From Chloroflexi bacterium 54-19 (GTDB lineage: Bacteria; Chloroflexota; Chloroflexia; Chloroheliales; Chloroheliaceae): 64,000 nucleotides of DNA. Of this stretch, positions 15,947-23,773 are shown one piece after another. The stretch is from assembly GCA_001898225.1 (NCBI GenBank), contig MKTJ01000092.1, positions 129,849 through 193,848 of the forward strand, in the 5' to 3' direction. The translations under genes and the position numbers were made by a program. The first letter of the stretch is position 1; each line of letters starts with the position of its first letter. Below the pieces are notes generated by a model that made no database searches, was not told where the DNA came from, and saw only the letters and a program-made list of their open reading frames with translations.

Positions 15947-17815
15947 ATGGAAGACAAAGGAACTCCGCGTCCCCTTTCTGCTCAAACAGGTTTGTTGGGG
16001 ATAATCCGCAAAGGGGCGCACCGCCGGAACCTAATCGGGGCAAGACACACGGCGCTGCTGGTCTGCCTGGTGCTAATGACCGGGCTGGTCCTGACGGCTT
16101 GCGGTGATAGCCCGACCGCCACCTCGGCGGTACCTTCCACTACCCAGGTCGTCAATACGCCTATCCAGGTAGGTAACGTTTCGTCGTTCTCATCCCCAAG
16201 CGCCGCCGCGACCACTGCTGCCGCGACTACCGCCGCTGCCGGAGCCACCACCGCTGCGGCTTCGACTGCTGCCGCCACAAGCGCTGCGACTACGGCTGCC
16301 GCGACCACTGCCGCTGCTTCCGGCGCTACACCCAAGTCCGGCGGCACCCTTCACCTGGTCATCGGGGAAGACCCCGACGCGCTCGACCCGGCCAAGACCA
16401 TCCTCTTGACCTCGGATAGCCTCAACGACCTGATTTATGACCGCCTGGTCTATATCGGGGCGGACGGTCTGCCCCACCCCTGGCTGGCCGAATCGTGGCA
16501 AATCACCGACGGCGGCAAGACCCTGACCTTCAAAATCCGGTCCGGCCTGAAATTCACCGACGGAACCACCCTGGACGCCAACGCCGTGAAATTCAGCTTC
16601 GACCGCATCCTCGACCCTAAGACCGCTTCCCCGGCCCTGGCCCAGATGGGCACCCTGACTTCGGTGGACGCCCCCGACGCATCGACGGCGGTCTTCCACT
16701 TCAAAGAAGCTTTCGCGCCCTTCTTTACCAACATCAGTCTCGGCTATGGCGGGATTGTCTCGCCGACCGCCGTCCAGAAACTGGGCGACCAGTTCTCGCG
16801 CAACCCGGTCGGTTCGGGAGCCTTCATGTTCAAAAGCTGGTCGACCGGGTCGCAGATTGTGCTGGTCAAGAACCCCAACTACAAAAATTTGCGCGAGGAC
16901 GACGCTAACAAGGGTGGTCCGGCTTACCTCGACGAGATTGATTTCTCCATAATCACCGAACCCGGCACCCGCCTGGCCGCTTTGCAACAGGGCTCGGTGG
17001 ACCTCTATGGGCTCGACCCGGAAAGCGCGAACCTGATTATCAAGGATAGCAACTTCAACGTCTTCCAGTGGAAGACCGCGACCAACATGAATTTCCTTGA
17101 ATTCCCGAACAAAGCGCCCTGGACCGACCCCAAGATGCGCCAGGTCATCGCTTACGCCATTGATAAGAAATCGCTGGTAGATACCGCCTGGGGCGGTTAC
17201 GCCACCGTGAATACCAACCCGATGCCGGTGGGTGTGGCCGGGTGGGATTCTTCCAACCCTGGCTATTCCTACGACCCGGCCAAGGCCAAAAGCTTGCTGG
17301 CCGACCTGGGTTACAAGGCCAACGGCAGTGGCGTGATGGAAAAAGATGGCGCTCCGCTAAACATCAAACTGGTCACCTACAGCGGGTACGCCCAGCAGAA
17401 AAGAGCTGTCGAACTCATCCAGGCGAACCTGAAAGCCATCGGGTTAAACGTGGATGCCCAGATTGTTGAGTTCAGTTCGCTCCAGACGATGCTCAAAAAA
17501 GGTGATTTCGACCTCGACCTGATGCGCTGGACCTGGCCCGACCCTACCATTCTCTCCCTGCTATTCAAGAGCCCCGGCTGGACAGGCCAGAGCAGCGACC
17601 CGGCCCTCGATACCCAGCTTGGCAAAGCCGATGCCACCCTGGATCCGGCGGCCCGCCTGGAGGCGGTAAAAGCGGTTGAAAAGGTGATTTTCGACTCGGC
17701 CTTGATTGTGCCGATTGCCACCGACTGGATCCAGGTCGGCGCGGCCAAGAAGGTCCAGGGCTTCAAATGGGACGCCACTGGCTATTCCCGGTACATTGAT
17801 GTCTGGCTGTCTTGA
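15947..17815 (+). CDS. Family-5 ABC solute-binding lipoprotein (peptide/oligosaccharide type), orphan
   Basis: A 622-residue lipoprotein. The ATG at 15947 has a perfect AGGAGG 9 bases upstream; a longer TTG frame from 15863 is disregarded. A long basic head (RKGAHRRNLIGARH) precedes the hydrophobic signal and the lipobox LTAC. An Ala/Thr-rich linker of about 50 residues (repeated TTAAA) then reaches an SBP_bac_5 domain, starting with GGTLHLVIGEDPDALDPAKT. The Dpp/Opp-type folds RSGLKFTDGTTLDANAVKFSFDRIL and RQVIAYAIDKKSLV are present. No permease or ATPase lies beside it, so it must share a transporter encoded elsewhere. The preceding TrmB-type regulator hints at a sugar ligand. Codon use in the linker gives strong antisense ORFs that are not genes. 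Confidence 0.88.
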   Translation: MEDKGTPRPLSAQTGLLGIIRKGAHRRNLIGARHTALLVCLVLMTGLVLTACGDSPTATSAVPSTTQVVNTPIQVGNVSSFSSPSAAATTAAATTAAAGATTAAASTAAATSAATTAAATTAAASGATPKSGGTLHLVIGEDPDALDPAKTILLTSDSLNDLIYDRLVYIGADGLPHPWLAESWQITDGGKTLTFKIRSGLKFTDGTTLDANAVKFSFDRILDPKTASPALAQMGTLTSVDAPDASTAVFHFKEAFAPFFTNISLGYGGIVSPTAVQKLGDQFSRNPVGSGAFMFKSWSTGSQIVLVKNPNYKNLREDDANKGGPAYLDEIDFSIITEPGTRLAALQQGSVDLYGLDPESANLIIKDSNFNVFQWKTATNMNFLEFPNKAPWTDPKMRQVIAYAIDKKSLVDTAWGGYATVNTNPMPVGVAGWDSSNPGYSYDPAKAKSLLADLGYKANGSGVMEKDGAPLNIKLVTYSGYAQQKRAVELIQANLKAIGLNVDAQIVEFSSLQTMLKKGDFDLDLMRWTWPDPTILSLLFKSPGWTGQSSDPALDTQLGKADATLDPAARLEAVKAVEKVIFDSALIVPIATDWIQVGAAKKVQGFKWDATGYSRYIDVWLS

Positions 17816-17850
17816 GCCTGAATTTACAACCAAATAAGCAGTAAAAGGCC

Positions 17851-17880
17851 GGTCTTGCACCCAATTAAGGGTGCAAGACC
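17851..17880 (+). terminator. Perfect 12-bp hairpin after the solute-binding protein
   Basis: GGTCTTGCACCC (17851-17862) and GGGTGCAAGACC (17869-17880) pair fully around a 6-base loop, 36 bases after the stop. No T-tract follows, so it may be a mRNA-stabilising or factor-assisted end. Confidence 0.55.
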
Positions 17881-18044
17881 CCTGCTCATGAAAGCTACAT
17901 TGCTAATTACCTTTTCAGGGCGGGCAATTTTTATTACAATCAGGGGTAGTAATCTGCCCGGTAATGCTTTCCGGGATGCCCTGGACTCGCATCTTTGGAG
18001 ACATTAATCTGCTCAAACTCTATCAACACAAAGGCTTTTTTTCA

Positions 18045-18611
18045 ATGACGAACCGGCCAAACGGCAAAATAATCTATTTAAGCGGCATTTCCAGTGCTGG
18101 TAAGACCACCCTATCTCGTGAATTACAACGAACCCTGCCGGAGCCTTACCTTTACCTGGGAATCGACCTGTTTATCTATATGATGCCGCCGGGCTACTGG
18201 AACGAACACCCGGATGGATTTACCCTGGAAAAAAGCGACCGCGGGACCGAAATCAAGACCGGGCCTTTTGCCCAGGACCTGGGCCAGGCCATGCTCGATA
18301 CCATCGAAAACCTGGCCCGGACCGGGCGTAACCTGATTGTGGATGATGTCATGCTCAGCCAGGATTACCTGGAAAGTTGTATGGCTAAACTGGCCGGACT
18401 ATCCGTGCTGCTTGTGAAAGTTTACTGTCCCCTTGAAGTAGCCGAGCAGCGTGAACAAGCGCGCGGCGACCGCGACCTGGGATTTGTGAAATTTCAATAC
18501 GGGCTGGTCGAGTCAACTCATGGTTACGACCTGGTGGTGGATACCGCAGCCAATACCACGGAGGAATGCGCCCGGCAAATCGTGGCCCGGTTCGAACAGA
18601 GCCAGTTCTGA
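18045..18611 (+). CDS. Chloramphenicol 3-O-phosphotransferase-like P-loop kinase
   Basis: A 188-residue P-loop kinase, close to the usual 178 residues of CPT enzymes. Walker A is GISSAGKT (residues 14-21), LGIDLFIYMMPPGYW matches the CPT substrate region (D at the catalytic position) and VDDVMLSQDYL follows. The C-terminal EQREQARGDRDLGFVKFQY corresponds to the lid and nucleotide-binding arginines. It could phosphorylate chloramphenicol or another small alcohol; real substrate unknown. Start ATG at 18045 has AAAGG 10 bases upstream, and a longer frame from 17964 lacks one. The next gene begins 29 bases after the stop, so the two are probably cotranscribed. Confidence 0.75.
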   Translation: MTNRPNGKIIYLSGISSAGKTTLSRELQRTLPEPYLYLGIDLFIYMMPPGYWNEHPDGFTLEKSDRGTEIKTGPFAQDLGQAMLDTIENLARTGRNLIVDDVMLSQDYLESCMAKLAGLSVLLVKVYCPLEVAEQREQARGDRDLGFVKFQYGLVESTHGYDLVVDTAANTTEECARQIVARFEQSQF

Positions 18612-18640
18612 CGTTAAGATCTTTTAAATTGGAGAGAAAT

Positions 18641-20035
18641 ATGACTGCTACGGAGACTGTAGGAAACACAAAATTTGCCGAATTAGGCCAGGTCGTGACC
18701 GAAGCCCTCGAACGGCTGGGCGTGCCGGGGGCGGCGGTCGGGGTCTTCTACGAAGGCGTCGAATATACCGCCGGGTTTGGCGTCACCAACATCAACCATC
18801 CCCTCCCGGTGGACGACCAGACCCTTTTTCAAATCGCCTCTATCAGCAAAACCTTTAACGCGACAGCGGCCATGCGGCTGGTTGAGCAGGGCAAACTTGA
18901 CCTGGATACACCCCTTAAAACATACCTGCCCGACTTGAAATTGAGCGACCCCGAAGCTAACGAAAAAGCGACCCTGCGCCACGTCTACAACCACAATGGC
19001 GGCTGGGCCGGGGACTATTTTGGCGATTTTGGGCGCGGCGACGACGCCCTGGCGAAGAATGTCGCCGGGATGGCCGATTTACCCCAATGGACCCCCCTGG
19101 GTACAACTTACTCTTACAACAACGCGGGTTACGCCCTGGCCGGACGCGCCATCGAAGTCGTGACCGGGAAGACCTACGAACAGGCCGTGCGCGACCTGGT
19201 CCTGGACCCGCTCGGCCTCGACCACACCTTCTATTTCCCCGAAGAAGCGATTGTCCACCGCTTCGCGGTCGGCCACCAGGTTTATTTTGACGATACCCCG
19301 ACCGATGTCAAACAACCCTGGGCTTTATCGCGCACCAGCGCCCCGCTCGGCGGGTTGACGACCAATGTCAAAGACCTGCTGCGCTACGCCCAATTCCAGA
19401 TGGGTGATGGTTCCTGGCAGACCCCTGACGGCGAAACCGTCCAGCTTTTGAAGCCGGAGACCATGAAGTTGATGCAGGCCAAACAGGCCCCCGGCCCCAC
19501 CAAAAACGATTGGGTCGGTATCTCCTGGATGATTCACCAAGCCGGGGAGGTCTATTTAATCGGCCACAGCGGGGCCAGTAACGGTCAGATGTCGCTGTTA
19601 CAGATTGCCCCGGAACGCAAGTTTGCGATTACGGTCGTCACGAACGCGACGAGCGGAACCAACCTGTGCGGCGAGGTAGCAAAATGGGCCTTTGAAAATT
19701 ACCTGGATGTACCTGCCGCCGAGGTCGAGTATCTTCAGTTGGACTCGGACGAATTCGGCGCGTACACCGGGGAGTACAGGGCGATTTTATCCAGGGTAGC
19801 TATCGAATTAAAAGATGGCGAACTCTATTTGCAGTCAACGTCCCAGGGCGGGTTCCCCAAACCGGACTCCCCGGCCACACCTACACCGCCGCCGGTCAGG
19901 CTGGCCTTTACCAGCCCGGATGAAGCGATGATGCTCGATTTTCCTTTCAAGGGTGGCATCATAGCCTTTATTCGGAACGAAGCGGGCGAGATTGAATGGG
20001 TCCGCTTTGGTGGCCGCATCCATAAGAAACAATAA
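18641..20035 (+). CDS. Serine beta-lactamase-fold hydrolase (class C/DD-carboxypeptidase family)
   Basis: A 464-residue enzyme of the beta-lactamase/penicillin-binding-protein-like family (Pfam Beta-lactamase). SISK gives the nucleophile S67 and K70. YSYNNAGY is the YxN-type motif and GHSGASNG replaces the KTG box (HSG). The last 110 residues form a separate beta domain like DUF3471 of such hydrolases. There is no signal peptide, so it is cytosolic or exported by another route. The reaction may be ester or peptide hydrolysis; true antibiotic resistance is unlikely from family membership alone. The ATG at 18641 follows GGAGAG. The longer frame from 18566 would overlap the kinase and is rejected. 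Confidence 0.85.
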   Translation: MTATETVGNTKFAELGQVVTEALERLGVPGAAVGVFYEGVEYTAGFGVTNINHPLPVDDQTLFQIASISKTFNATAAMRLVEQGKLDLDTPLKTYLPDLKLSDPEANEKATLRHVYNHNGGWAGDYFGDFGRGDDALAKNVAGMADLPQWTPLGTTYSYNNAGYALAGRAIEVVTGKTYEQAVRDLVLDPLGLDHTFYFPEEAIVHRFAVGHQVYFDDTPTDVKQPWALSRTSAPLGGLTTNVKDLLRYAQFQMGDGSWQTPDGETVQLLKPETMKLMQAKQAPGPTKNDWVGISWMIHQAGEVYLIGHSGASNGQMSLLQIAPERKFAITVVTNATSGTNLCGEVAKWAFENYLDVPAAEVEYLQLDSDEFGAYTGEYRAILSRVAIELKDGELYLQSTSQGGFPKPDSPATPTPPPVRLAFTSPDEAMMLDFPFKGGIIAFIRNEAGEIEWVRFGGRIHKKQ

Positions 20036-20064
20036 CTCTTTTATTTATAACCTTACAAAAATAT

Positions 20065-20087
20065 GGCCGCACCGTGGCGGTCTTTTT
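20065..20087 (+). terminator. Short intrinsic terminator before the S9 peptidase
   Basis: GGCCGC (20065-20070) pairs with GCGGTC (20077-20082, one G-T pair) and is followed by five T (20083-20087). It lies between the hydrolase stop and the ribosome site of the peptidase, so it may attenuate read-through. Confidence 0.5.
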
Positions 20088-20101
20088 ACAGGAGACTTAC
20101 G

Positions 20102-22024
20102 ATGCCCTCTTTGCGAACGTTTTCGCTTGACGACCTTTTTGCCCTGGACGTGGTAGCTGACCCCCAGGTCAGCCCGGACGGTACCCAGGTAGCTTTTACC
20201 GTGACCAAGAGCTATAGTGAACCCGGTTTCAAGACGGCGGCAGCCAGCATCTGGCTGGTGCCATTTGACGGTTCGGCGGCTCCCCGTAAAATCTCGGCGG
20301 GCAACCACGCTGACCACACCCCGCGCTGGAGCCCGGACGGCAAGACCCTGGCTTTCCTCTCTGACCGGGACAAAGCCGATGTGGCCCAACTCTACACGCT
20401 ACCGGTAGGGGCAACCGGCGAAAGCAAGCGCCTCACTTCCGCCAAGGGTGGGGTTACCAGCCTCAAGTGGAGCCCGAACGGGACTACTATCGGCTATCTC
20501 GCGGTGGATGGCACCGATGAAGCGGAAGATGAGCGCATCAAGGTGCGGGACGACGCCGAATATTACGACCACAATTACAAGTATTCCCGCCTCTGGACGA
20601 TAGACGCCGAAGGCGCGGGCGAACCCAAACTGATTACCACCGAGGATTACCAGGTCCAGGGTTTTGCCTACTACGCCGGTAGCTGGGCGGTCCTGACCAG
20701 CCGGGCCCCCGTACTCAATGAGTCGCACGGCTGGAACATCCTGGCTTTCGACAAAGACGGTAAGAGCGAGAAGCTGACCCAGATTAAATATGCCACCTCC
20801 GGCCTGAAGGGTTCTCCGGATGGAAAATCGCTCGCCTGGATAAACAACGGGACCGAGTTCCAGGAATCGGCCAACGAATTGTGGGCCATTTACCAGGGCG
20901 GCGCTCCCAAAGTGGTTACCCAGGACTACGCGGGAGGCATCTACTGGACAGACTGGCTCGACAACAATAATCTGCTAGTAATCGCGGTGGACAGCACGCT
21001 TACCCGCCTGGGTAAGGTCGCCGCGAGCGGTGGGGAAGTCGAAGAAATCAAATTGCCTCGGATTCCGGCGGAAGTGAATAGCTGGAGTTTCCAGGCTACC
21101 GCCAGCCAGGATGGGCGCCATGTGGCGACGGTGCTGGAAGACGGCACCCACCCCGGCGATGTCTGGGCGATTGACCTTGACGGCGAAACCGCTCAAATTA
21201 GCCACTGCAATGCTTTCCTTTCCGAGGTCAGCCTGGGCCAGACCGAATCTATTAGCTGGAAAGCGCCGGATGGCCGGGACATCGAGGGTGTTTTAATCTA
21301 TCCGAGCGGCTACGAGGAAGGCAAACGCTATCCGCTGGTGGTGGATGTCCACGGCGGGCCGACCTGGTACTGGCTCGACCGCTTTATGGCTAACTGGCAC
21401 GACTGGGGCCAGTGGCTGGCCGCCAACGGCTACGCTGTTTTGCTGGCTAATCCACGTGGTAGCGCCGGGCGAGGCCGCGATTTCTCCTGGACCAACAAGC
21501 AAAACTGGGGTATTGGCGACTTCGACGATTTCTTGAGCGGGGTAGACGCCCTGATTGAGCGGGGCCTGGTGGACCCGGACCGGATGGGTATCGGCGGTTG
21601 GAGTTATGGCGGCTACATGACCAGTTGGGCCGTCGGGCACACCGACCGCTTCAAGGCGGCTATTGTCGGGGCGGGGGTGACCAACCTCTTTAGCTTCCAG
21701 GCTGCCGATATTTCCAACTGGCTGCCGACCCAGCAATTCCTGACGACTCCCTACGTCAACCCGGAAATCTTCCTGCGTTCTTCGCCTATCACCTATGTCA
21801 CGAAAGTGACGACCCCGACTCTGCTATTGCACGGCGGCAGCGACGAGCGGGTCCGGTTAGGCCAGGGCCGGGAGTTTTACAACGCGTTGCGTATCCTGGG
21901 CAAGACCGTCGAGATGGTGGTCTATCCCCGCGAACCGCACACCATCAAAGAGATGCATCACCAGCGCGACCTTCTAACCAGGGTCGCCGGATGGTTCAAC
22001 AAGTACCTCAAGCCGGAAAACTAA
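20102..22024 (+). CDS. S9 family prolyl oligopeptidase/acylaminoacyl-peptidase
   Basis: A 640-residue serine peptidase. The N-terminal beta-propeller (about residues 15-390) has repeated PDG blades (SPDGTQVAFTV, SPDGKTLAFLS, SPNGTTIGYL). The C-terminal alpha/beta-hydrolase domain carries the triad S501 in GGWSYGGYM, D581 in GGSDERV and H613 in REPHTIKE. DVHGGPTW is the oxyanion-hole segment. It would cleave short peptides or release acylated N-terminal residues in the cytoplasm; no signal peptide is seen. The ATG at 20102 follows AGGAG; the longer frame from 20063 runs through a terminator and is rejected. Confidence 0.92.
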   Translation: MPSLRTFSLDDLFALDVVADPQVSPDGTQVAFTVTKSYSEPGFKTAAASIWLVPFDGSAAPRKISAGNHADHTPRWSPDGKTLAFLSDRDKADVAQLYTLPVGATGESKRLTSAKGGVTSLKWSPNGTTIGYLAVDGTDEAEDERIKVRDDAEYYDHNYKYSRLWTIDAEGAGEPKLITTEDYQVQGFAYYAGSWAVLTSRAPVLNESHGWNILAFDKDGKSEKLTQIKYATSGLKGSPDGKSLAWINNGTEFQESANELWAIYQGGAPKVVTQDYAGGIYWTDWLDNNNLLVIAVDSTLTRLGKVAASGGEVEEIKLPRIPAEVNSWSFQATASQDGRHVATVLEDGTHPGDVWAIDLDGETAQISHCNAFLSEVSLGQTESISWKAPDGRDIEGVLIYPSGYEEGKRYPLVVDVHGGPTWYWLDRFMANWHDWGQWLAANGYAVLLANPRGSAGRGRDFSWTNKQNWGIGDFDDFLSGVDALIERGLVDPDRMGIGGWSYGGYMTSWAVGHTDRFKAAIVGAGVTNLFSFQAADISNWLPTQQFLTTPYVNPEIFLRSSPITYVTKVTTPTLLLHGGSDERVRLGQGREFYNALRILGKTVEMVVYPREPHTIKEMHHQRDLLTRVAGWFNKYLKPEN

Positions 22025-22044
22025 ACCGGCCTTAGAGCGAATTA

Positions 22045-22103
22045 AAAGAACCGGGCTAACTTCTTTTATTATTTGAAGAAGTTAGCCCGGTTCTTTGTTT
22101 TCT
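22045..22103 (+). terminator. Strong intrinsic terminator (21-bp perfect stem)
   Basis: The arms 22045-22065 and 22076-22096 are perfectly complementary (AAAGAACCGGGCTAAC core), with a 10-base loop. GTTTTCTTG follows. It ends the S9 peptidase transcript. Confidence 0.85.
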
Positions 22104-22163
22104 TGTCTCAAATACTTGTTACACCCTCTGAGCGCGAACAAAGTCTGGGAAATTTCGATACCA

Positions 22164-22247
22164 CGCGCCAGCGACCGTGATATTGTCCAACGGACCGGGG
22201 ACGCCCGTAGGTGCGACCTAAAGGGTGTCGCTGCGCGCGGAATGACA
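22164..22247. repeat. Degenerate copy of a palindromic TGTCATTCCG element
   Basis: On the minus strand the element starts TGTCATTCCGCGCGCAGCGAC, the same tip as the three elements at 34.1-34.5 kb. GTCGCTG (22227-22233) pairs with CAGCGAC (22169-22175), and CGCG flanks extend the stem with a bulge. It lies in the gap between two convergent genes. Confidence 0.45.
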
Positions 22248-22267
22248 ACAAAGCACCCTACACCGAA

Positions 22268-23086
22268 TTATTCTCCCTGGGCCTCGATTGAAACCGGTTG
22301 CCATTCCCGCCAGGTCGCCAGCCGGGATTCATAGTCTTTGGTAGCGATTTCGAGCGGGGCGGTACCGAAGAAGACGCGCAGGGGCGGTTTTTCGGCATCA
22401 ACTATCTTGAGGATAGGGCCGCGAGTAGCCTGGGGGTCGCCCCGTTTTGCGCTAACAGCGTTCTGCCGCCGCGCTTCCCAGATAGGAGCGTAAGCCGGGC
22501 TTATCTCGCTGTGTTTGGCCGATGGACCGGCCCAGTCGGTCGAGAACCCACCCGGCTCAATCAGCGTGACATTGATACCGAAGGAAGCCACCTCTTGCGA
22601 GAGGGCCTGGGAAAAACCTTCAAGGGCCCACTTGGAGGCGTGGTAAGCCCCGATACCGGGAAAGGCGCTGATGCCGCCAATACTTGAAACCTGGATGATA
22701 TGGCCGGAACCCTGGGCCCGCATAATCGGCAGGGCAGCCTGGGTAATCCACAATGCGCCGAAGAAATTCGTTTCGAGCTGGGCGCGGACTTCTTCTTCGG
22801 TCAGGTCTTCAATTACGCCAAAGTGGCCGTACCCGGCATTGTTTATGACAATATCGAGCCTGCCAAAGTATTCGGCGGCTTTCTGGACGGCTGCAAAATC
22901 GGCCTGGCGGTCGGTAACATCAAGTTGAATGGGTAGGAGGGCTTTACCATATTTTTCGACCAGGTCATCCAGGGTATCAAGGTGGCGGGCGGTCGCGGCT
23001 ACGTTATCCCCACGTTCCAGGGCGGCTTCCGCCCATTCCCGGCCAAACCCGCGCGAGACACCCGTAATAAACCATGTTTTGCTCAT
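22268..23086 (-). CDS. Short-chain dehydrogenase/reductase (classical SDR)
   Basis: A 272-residue oxidoreductase. The cofactor loop is TGVSRGFG (TGxxxGxG), then the structural NNAG motif, the catalytic Ser in QVSSIGG, and YHASK (YxxxK). The end is typical of the subgroup annotated as SDR oxidoreductases of unknown substrate next to MerR/AraC regulators. It is 32 bases behind the MerR gene on the same strand and is very probably cotranscribed with and controlled by it, perhaps for detoxifying aldehydes or ketones (inference). Confidence 0.9.
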   Translation of the reverse strand: MSKTWFITGVSRGFGREWAEAALERGDNVAATARHLDTLDDLVEKYGKALLPIQLDVTDRQADFAAVQKAAEYFGRLDIVINNAGYGHFGVIEDLTEEEVRAQLETNFFGALWITQAALPIMRAQGSGHIIQVSSIGGISAFPGIGAYHASKWALEGFSQALSQEVASFGINVTLIEPGGFSTDWAGPSAKHSEISPAYAPIWEARRQNAVSAKRGDPQATRGPILKIVDAEKPPLRVFFGTAPLEIATKDYESRLATWREWQPVSIEAQGE

Positions 23087-23118
23087 GAAAATTGATTATC
23101 CTTTGCTATTTTAAATAA

Positions 23119-23580
23119 TTATTTTAGCTCGCTGGCGATTTCATGGTTCTGGGCCGCGATTTGCTCGGCCAGTACCAGGTCGCCTTTGAGACGCGCATCC
23201 CAGTAGGCAATCTTCCCGTTCAAGTACCGCTGGCGAATTTCGAGCTGGCGGATTTCCTCGGCAACTTTAGCGGCGTGAGCCTGGAACAGGGCTTTTTTCT
23301 CGGCGGCGACGGAAGCGTCATCGTGTAGCCCTTTCTTCAAATAAATCCGCATATCGTCGAGGGAAAGACCGCACGCCCGCAGGCACGAAAGCGATTCCAG
23401 TTGCTGGACGGTTTCGGGCCGGTAGCGGCGGTGCCCGCTGCTTTCGTCACGAGGAATCGGCTCAATCAGGCCGATTTTCTCGTAATAGCGCAGGGTGTAT
23501 TCACTTAAACCACTCTGCGCCGCCACCTGCTTGATGGTCAGGGTGGCCTCTGGTGGCGCAATAGTAATAGTATTTGTCAT
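23119..23580 (-). CDS. MerR-family transcriptional regulator
   Basis: A 153-residue regulator. The winged HTH at residues 13-80 has LTIKQVAAQSGLSEYTLRYYEKIGLI and the wing GHRRYRPETV. A dimerisation coiled coil fills residues 85-135 (AEKKALFQAHAAKVAEEIRQLEIRQ). The metal-binding cysteines of metal sensors are absent at the C-terminus (single Cys in the HTH part), so it belongs to the NmlR/AdhR-like branch that senses aldehydes, electrophiles or drugs. Its promoter carries the exact MerR-type dyad in a 19-bp spacer (23587-23617). The -10 box is only six bases before the ATG, so the mRNA may be leaderless. Confidence 0.9.
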   Translation of the reverse strand: MTNTITIAPPEATLTIKQVAAQSGLSEYTLRYYEKIGLIEPIPRDESSGHRRYRPETVQQLESLSCLRACGLSLDDMRIYLKKGLHDDASVAAEKKALFQAHAAKVAEEIRQLEIRQRYLNGKIAYWDARLKGDLVLAEQIAAQNHEIASELK

Positions 23581-23586
23581 AGCCCT

Positions 23587-23617
23587 AGTATAGAATAGTT
23601 AGAGTGCTCTAAGTCAA
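23587..23617 (-). promoter_or_regulatory. MerR-type promoter with 19-bp spacer and TTAGAG dyad
   Basis: On the minus strand: TTGACT (23612-23617), a 19-base spacer and TATACT (23587-23592). The dyad TTAGAG-CA-CTCTAA lies at 23599-23612 inside and beside the -35. This overlong spacer with a central dyad is the classic target of MerR activators that untwist the promoter. The predicted start coincides with the MerR ATG. Confidence 0.85.
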
Positions 23618-23696
23618 GGGGATGTGTATAAGATTTTCGTTAGTTTTTGAAATTGGCAGAGAAAGCAGGAAAAAGAGGTTTTATCCAGAAATAAAA

Positions 23697-23739
23697 GTGG
23701 GTTACCCGCCACGCCTTTTGGACGCGCCAGGTAACCCAC
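23697..23739 (-). terminator. Intrinsic terminator of the MMPL gene
   Basis: GTGGGTTACC (23697-23706) pairs with GGTAACCCAC (23730-23739). On the minus strand TTTTATTTC follows the stem. It lies 35 bases past the MMPL stop. Confidence 0.8.
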
Positions 23740-23773
23740 CGTCAGGTTAAATCTTAATGATTAGCGGTTCCGG

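Noticed and set aside
16195..16325. Repeated GCC/GCT-ACC/ACT triplets suggesting a microsatellite
   Set aside because: They encode the Ala/Thr linker of the lipoprotein and vary in synonymous positions, so this is a protein-level low-complexity linker.
16190..16987. A 265-codon minus-strand ORF with Gly/Ser-rich end opposite the lipoprotein
   Set aside because: Produced by the Ala/Thr linker codons of the real gene read backwards.
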